NCBI GenBank assembly: GCA_025331125.1
Contig: JAOALB010000026.1
Span: forward strand, 62,001 to 126,000
DNA: 64,000 nt
Source: Mycogone perniciosa
Lineage: Eukaryota; Ascomycota; Sordariomycetes; Hypocreales; Hypocreaceae
Direction of reading: 5' to 3'
In this document: in pieces, positions 58,633 through 64,000 of the stretch
How positions within the stretch are numbered: the first letter of the stretch is position 1
Layout: each line of letters opens with the position of its first letter
Translations under genes and position numbers: made by a program
The notes under the pieces: generated by a model
What the model saw: the letters and a program-made list of their open reading frames with translations, nothing else
Told to the model about the DNA's origin: nothing
Databases searched by the model: none

Positions 58633-60381
58633 TTACTGTTCCCATTCACCATCAACCTTCTCCCAAAAGTCCAAGAAGCCCTTGAAGAACTGAACGCCCA
58701 AACCGGGGTCCAAGGAACCAGTAGTAGCGCGAATAGAGTGCATACTGAGTTGTGGCAGACCAGCATCGGCGGCTCTAACGCCCATCGCGCTAGACAGCAT
58801 GGGACCAACGGTGCCACCGCTGCGAGAGTCGTTGCGGATCTGGAAGTCCTGCAACTGCGCGCCAGAGAGATTAGCAACACGGTGCATGATAGCCGAGGAC
58901 ACTGCATCAGTGGTCATGTGGCCGTTGCTGTCGCCGCAGAGGACCAAGCCAACATTCAGCTTGGGAATGTGGTCAGCCAGGTACTCGCCCAAGAAATTGG
59001 GGTTGCCAGCATGAGAGACATCGGCAGAGAGGAGGAAAGACTTGGCGAAAGTCTGGCCGATGAGACCGGGGCCATAGGACGTAGGGTTGAGGGCCTCGAC
59101 GGCGCGCTCAACAATCGAGGGGAGGAAGTTGCCCCGAGCACCCTGACGCAGGAGTGAGCCAATCTCCTCGTCATCAAACAAGGCGACCAGCTTAATATAG
59201 CTCTCGTCATCTCGGTCAGTGGTGGCAAGAAGACCCATGAGAGCGGACCAGGAGCAGAGCTTGTCGTCGATGCGGCCAGCGGTGATGAACTCCCTGTCCA
59301 AACCAAAGGTCTGCGCAGGTTGGATGTCGAAGAGCTCAAGCTCCCAGTTGACGATGGAGCTGTAGGACTTGATGCCAAGCTGCTTAGAAATCAGCTTGAC
59401 CAACTTAGGGGGCTGAGTGTTGACGAAAGATCCAATGGGACCGAGAGGCTCAGAGCTGGCGTCATTGGGAGTCTCCAGTCCAATGATGGGGACAGCCTGC
59501 GTCTCTTTGTTCTTCTGGCCCATCATGCCAACGCCAAAGTGCGGCGCCAGAGTAGGGATCTTGGCAATAGGCCAGTCCAGCTTGACTAGCTTGCTCGAGG
59601 TCTTGCCAGTCGTTTCGTCGCACACGATGACCCTACCGCCAATGCTCAAATCTCGGTCCCACCAGGTCTCGTTCAGAGCGCCAGCGTAGGGAGCCACGCC
59701 AAGCTGGACATATCCGGCCTTATTGGTCTTGGTGCTGACCGGCTTAAGACGGGCTGTCAGAGCGTCGATATGACCAGCAATCATGCCCACGCCGTTGCCG
59801 GGCTTGTATGACTTGCCGACAGCGAAAGCGATGATGGAGCTGCCATTGCGGGTTACCCAGTACTTGCCACCAGGCTGGATCTTGTCGGCCCATGAATCAC
59901 GCGATGGAAGCTATGTTAACAATGTTTGTCAGCACATAACGCCACTTGTGTTACCATTGTATTAAGGGGTAGGCGGTCGTACCTCGACATAGCCGGACTG
60001 GTGCAGCTTCGTCTTGAAGTAATCGACGGTATGAAAGACGGTGGGATTCTCTTGCAAGAAATCGCAGAATGGCTTGGTAAAGGCCTCGGGCTTGACTGCC
60101 GCTACCTGACACAGCCGACATTCGTGATCCTCATCGAGGTGCCAGTTGACCTGGCCAACCTCGCTGGAGGACAGCTTCGAGATGCAGCTTACGCAGGCGC
60201 GGTTGTCCTTCGGCGCGCGACCCTCCATGTCGGCCAGAATAAAGTACTTTGATCTCGTCGTTTCGGCGGCCGCGCCAGATTCCGTACGAGGCACCGGTGT
60301 CGGGGCTTGAGAGGCAGCTTGTTGTCGGAGGGACAGCACAGAGGAGTGGGCGCTGAGCGATCCAGGGGTGCGCCGGGTCAT
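58633..60381 (-). CDS. Ape1-type M18 metallo-aminopeptidase
   Basis: Two exons (59983-60381 and 58633-59910) encode 558 residues; the 71-nt intron has donor GTACGA and acceptor CATAG in phase 0. The M18 metal and catalytic residues are all visible: H180 (AGHIDAL), D348/D349 (GRIDDKLCS), E381/E382 (DDEEIGS), D430 (SADVSH) and H524 (SMHSIRA). The LDWPIAKIPTLAPHF loop and following insertion match the yeast vacuolar aminopeptidase Ape1 (Lap4), which forms dodecamers and reaches the vacuole by autophagy. Residues 63-91 hold a Cys-x2-Cys ... His ... Cys-x2-Cys-like cluster (C63, C66, H81, C88, C91). It lies in a segment (60106-60192, 87 nt) with a GTAAGC donor and CAG end, in frame, which may instead be an intron that skips residues 64-92. 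Confidence 0.88.
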
Positions 60382-61340
60382 GGTTGCGTCGCAGAGGAGG
60401 AGAGAAGAAGAAGAGAGCAGGATGCGTTGGTATTGACGCTCTTGAAGGGAGAGAAAGGGCGGTGCGATGGGTAGAAAGAGAGGCGAATGGCTGGGGAGGT
60501 AATGCAGGGTGAGAGTTGCGTGCTTCTAATCGGAATCCGAGATGGCGGAGCTTCTTAACAGCTGACAGATGAGAGTCAAGGCTGAATAAAAAGGTCCGGG
60601 GTACCTGATGCGATAAGAGTCCATCTATCGGAGCGATCTGATTGGCTGATCAGAAGTCACTTGGCCACATCAAGTAGGTGGTCACCGGGTCACTGGGTCA
60701 CTCCACTGCAACCTCGCCATGAAAGACCATTGGATTATCAATTGATAATTCTATCCTACAACGCATTACCTGATGGCCAGGTATTAGAAGACATGAGACA
60801 TATTCGAATTGGTTACGGCTAATCCAGGAATCGACGCATGTGGCATATCAATAATCTAGGAAAGACGGTTGAACCGTTGTGGCGACGGAACTAACAACCG
60901 ACACTTAATTGTCCGAATCGGGAAGACCATTTGCGGCTGGATAAGGTACCCGTCAGTATGCATGGTGGCTTACAAAACAGCTTCCTCGATTACTTCGTGG
61001 ACTTTGTATGAATGTATTATACTTCTACCGCATTCATACATTGAAACCCCTTTCTTCTTGTGTGTGCAAATTTATATGCTGTGACCCGAAGCCAGGGTCA
61101 GCAAGGCGAGACCATGCAAATAGCGCCAAGACAATGACGTCGTTCGGCGACCCTCAATACGGGGTACGGAGAACGACTAGGCATCACCAACGACTTGCGA
61201 GGAAAGAAAGTTCTGAATCATTAGAATTAGATATATTTCCTAACGCTATACTCCGAATACCCATGTTCCATCCACCAACACCCAATTCATAATTGCATTA
61301 AAGCAGCAGTTCGTTTAGCAAAACACCCCTTGACCCCCCT
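60382..61340. other. Intergenic region between two minus-strand genes
   Basis: It is the promoter of the aminopeptidase and the 3' flank of the secreted-protein gene. No supported ORF is seen. Confidence 0.55.
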
Positions 61341-62048
61341 TCATGGGCCATACTTGCACCAATCAATGGATTGGACATCCTGGTAGCAGTCGGAGTCAAG
61401 GGCAAACTCGTGGCTTGAATATGATTTTGGGGGTAGGTCGTTGAGCTTGGTGCACTCGGGAATCAATCGCACGGGAGCGCAGCCCTCGGGAATGTTGTGG
61501 TTGATCTGGCCATCGCTGCCCACGGTGGTGACCGCCTGCTTGAGGATGAGGAAAGGGGCGCCTTGGTAGTACGCGATACTCTCATTGCAGACGGCGTAGG
61601 TCTCCGGAAGAAGGAATGCATATGGCTCTGGGAACCTCGAGATGGCAACGCCCTTGGTGCCCACACCGCCATTGAGGTGAGCAGTAGACACTGTCGTCGA
61701 GCCTTGGTCCTTGGTGAAAGAGAGGCCGAAGGGACTTGGGGGGGTACCACCATCCGAGATGACAGTGGATTGGCCGTCGCGGTACTCCTGAACGGTACCA
61801 TTTTGGTAGAAAATACGTGGGTTCTCCGTCTTTTTACCCACTCCGACGAGGGCCAGACCAGCACCAACGTGGATGCTGTTGATGTATTTGTTTTGGATCG
61901 AGGGCGTAAAGTCGTGGCTGGGGTCCGTTACGTTGACGACCAGATTGAAGCCTTTGGATTGGGACTTGGGCGGATAGTGAGGGACAGTGCCCACTGGAGA
62001 GGCAGCAGCCAGACTGGCCAGGCCGAGAGCAAGAGCATAGACGAGCAT
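61341..62048 (-). CDS. Small secreted protein of unknown function
   Basis: A single exon encodes 235 residues from the ATG at 62048. The frame is open 123 codons farther upstream but begins with GTG and reads as a Ser/Pro-rich leader, so the ATG is preferred. A signal peptide of about 16 residues (MLVYALALGLASLAAA, cleaved before Ser-Pro-Val) is followed by two Asn-glycosylation sequons (NVT, NGT) plus NES, and five Cys. The body resembles the fungal DUF7907-type secreted proteins. No active-site motif is seen; a role in the wall, adhesion or an interaction is possible but not shown. It is minus strand, as is the aminopeptidase next to it. Confidence 0.7.
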   Translation of the reverse strand: MLVYALALGLASLAAASPVGTVPHYPPKSQSKGFNLVVNVTDPSHDFTPSIQNKYINSIHVGAGLALVGVGKKTENPRIFYQNGTVQEYRDGQSTVISDGGTPPSPFGLSFTKDQGSTTVSTAHLNGGVGTKGVAISRFPEPYAFLLPETYAVCNESIAYYQGAPFLILKQAVTTVGSDGQINHNIPEGCAPVRLIPECTKLNDLPPKSYSSHEFALDSDCYQDVQSIDWCKYGP

Positions 62049-63766
62049 AGTGAACAATATTGGAGAGAGAGGTGGTTGGGCAGTCGGGTTGTATGTTGGC
62101 GTGAAGACAGATGGTGAAAGTTGCGAGAATGGAGAGGAAGCAGTGGAATACGAGGAGGTCCGGCTGATTCTTATACCCGCGTGCAATTGACGATCTGCGC
62201 GGCGTGAGAAGGAAAGAGGAGGCTCATCAAAGCAGACTGGGAGGGAATGATGAACAGACGCTGACGAGGCTGGTCTGATCTGATGGCAGTCAATGTCGGG
62301 AAAACGGGTGGAGGCAGTGACGGGTCTGGTGGATTTTGCCCCAGTCCCAGCGGATCGCTTGGAGGGGAAGCTGGACCGCTGAAGCTCTAAGACCTTCTGG
62401 GTGCAACAGCGCGCCACAGTGGGTTTCCCGTTGGGAATGGGGGGTTCTACAGTGGGTTGTAGAGGCCCTAAACTGAGGGCCTAACGGAGTTTAGGGAAAG
62501 CCTGAAGATGCCCTGTGGGGAGCCAGTACCCACTGCAATACGAGTGTCTTCCATCACTGCCAGGCAATGGCGTCATAGCCTGGCCTTGGACGATCTGTAA
62601 ACACGCACTATTATTTCCGATGATCAGCTCGTATTTGGCCCGTCCGATCTAGGTAGGTAGTGTCTATCTACTCCATAGATAGTATCTAGATAGTATGTAG
62701 AACCTCTAGCTAATGGATATCAATTATAAATAAAGTATGAGCGAGTTGATGGCACGACGACGCCGCATCGCCTCGCGTAGGAGAAGCAGATTCGAGATGC
62801 CGGAAGTTGCTTTACGAGCTGACGATGCTGTAGAGCCGCAGGGATTCGTTTGTGTCAGGCGGAGGAGAAGAACGGGCCGTGTGTCCGGACGGCCCATAAA
62901 CGACCTGCAGCTCTCCACCAGATATCGTGATAGGTATTCATGACGGCAGACCATTTGGCCGTCGATGGCCAGATGTCACGCCTTGCTTCCTCTGGAACCT
63001 GTCAGCATACTTACTTAATTAACTCTAGCACCTATGTACAAGTAGGTATGCGGAGTGGTCAATACGGCGTTGCATTGCATATGCTAATTTTGTCCCAAAT
63101 CTATGTATGCACAATACTACGTGAGACCTTCAGGTGGCTAACACTACTGTGCGACATTTTTGCCTCTCCGTCTAGGAACTTGACGGAGTTTGCGGATCTC
63201 TGGCAATAATCCCACTGGATAACCGGCAACTTGGTGTGGAATATCATACGACTCTATTCATCGATGAACGGATCATGCAGCCGATGTTGCATTGCAATGG
63301 GGACTCAGCCTATCAATACGAGACCGGGCTGTTGCTTACGGCGATTGATGCGGCATGTTCATCGGAACACGGGAATAAGACAAGTTATTCTCTATTGCAA
63401 GGTGTATAATGCAAATATTGGTGATGGTGGCTTTGAGGAAACTTCATGTCTTTGGTCCCTACATGTCCAGCAGCAAGTCGAGCTCTTCACCGCATTCCTA
63501 TCTCCTCAACAACCGGATTTGGTAGGGTTGCAATCGCTTGCTGCAAGTTGCGAATCAAGGCAAGGGCTTATACGAGCTGGCAGCCAAATATTGACCCGTA
63601 CAGATATGGCTTCAAGCCCTCTTCCCATTTACAGAATGTCTTGCAGAAGCGCCACCACCGAAAGGGATGCATCCTGAATAGATTCGGAATAGGCTCTCGG
63701 GCCGTGGTTGTGCTACAGCTACTTTGATACGCCACGATCTCAACGGGCATTTGATAAAACTACCAA
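62049..63766. other. Intergenic region, promoter of the secreted-protein gene
   Basis: An open but ATG-less leader continues to 62417. Further right are AT-rich repeats near 62650-62700 (GATAGTATCTAGATAG-like). Frames at 63231-63677 (+) and 63568-63750 (-) lack recognisable domains and were not called. Confidence 0.5.
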
Positions 63767-64000
63767 ATGACTAATTCGGAGTTGCAAGAATCTTCAAGGT
63801 CGTTCACATTAACAAACCGAGAGGACTTTTTTAACAACCGACATAGGTCTATCATCTCGCCTCTGCCTTATCAATCAGTGAGGCGGAGGCGAAGGGACAG
63901 AGAAGCCATGTGGAAGCTCGAAGAGCTCTCAGATTACAGGCTAGCGCATAGCTACGCTAAGGTATGTTTTCGGACTAGGAATGGGGTATTAGATAGTATT
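63767..64000 (+). CDS. Partial hypothetical gene, first exon at the right edge
   Basis: The ATG at 63767 opens a frame that runs to the window edge without a stop (78 codons). An exon end is likely at 63961, where AAG|GTATGT gives a good donor after 65 codons; the downstream codons would then be intronic. The peptide is rich in Ser and Arg with a basic run (RRRRRDRE) and a helical DYRLAHSYAK segment. No family is recognised, and the product cannot be named from this piece. Confidence 0.4.
   Translation, partial: MTNSELQESSRSFTLTNREDFFNNRHRSIISPLPYQSVRRRRRDREAMWKLEELSDYRLAHSYAKVCFRTRNGVLDSI

Noticed and set aside
61341..62417. Longer version of the secreted protein starting at 62417
   Set aside because: It would start with GTG, and the upstream part reads as a leader; the ATG at 62048 gives a normal signal peptide.
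63231..63677. 148-codon plus-strand frame
   Set aside because: It has no recognisable domain and no splice or promoter support.

Overview
The window is nuclear DNA of a filamentous ascomycete, most likely a Sordariomycete and probably in the Hypocreales. Genes carry short introns (about 50-90 nt) with GT(A/G)NGN donors and CTAAC-like branch points. The gene set is typically fungal: a Zn2Cys6 regulator, a DUG3 amidotransferase, a SYG1/XPR1 phosphate exporter, an Ape1-type M18 aminopeptidase and ABCC/MFS transporters. The order assignment is inference from general resemblance, not from a search.

Layout. Positions 1-11,089 are gene-poor and rich in short repeats. A long-leader Zn2Cys6 factor lies at 11.1-13.5 kb. 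Another sparse stretch (13.5-20.0 kb) holds one small Cys-rich ORF and a decayed relative or fragment. From 20.0 to 39.8 kb the genes are dense: DUG3 (-), CDT2 (+), a heme-oxygenase-like tail-anchored protein (-), an SLC35F-type transporter (-), a solute-binding-protein-like Ca3427/THI5-type protein (-), an MFS carrier (+) and a 16-exon ABCC transporter (+) interrupted by one in-frame TGA. A decayed island with C-to-T type stops occupies 40.1-41.9 kb. It is followed by a small Cys-rich gene (42.2 kb), a large low-complexity W/D-motif protein (-), the CAF-1 large subunit (-) and a conserved unknown protein (-). Positions 49.5-53.3 kb are empty, then come a second MC-starting Cys-rich gene (-), SYG1/XPR1 (+), the M18 aminopeptidase (-), a small secreted protein (-) and the first exon of a gene running off the right edge (+).

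Exon structures were worked out by hand. All junction phases are consistent and give continuous proteins, with the ABCC TGA as the only exception. No tRNA, rRNA, CRISPR array or intact transposon was recognised.

Functional links. CDT2 (CRL4 substrate receptor acting at PCNA) and the CAF-1 large subunit (with a QxxLxxFF PCNA-binding box) are both S-phase factors, and both promoters carry GCGTCAC/CGCGTC-type sites about 200-240 bp upstream of the ATG. The binding-protein-like gene and the MFS gene share a divergent promoter and are followed by the ABCC gene, forming a transport neighbourhood. The best candidates for something undescribed are the set of small Cys-rich orphan proteins, the interrupted ABC gene beside the decayed island, and an in-frame optional intron in the aminopeptidase that would encode or remove a Cys/His cluster.
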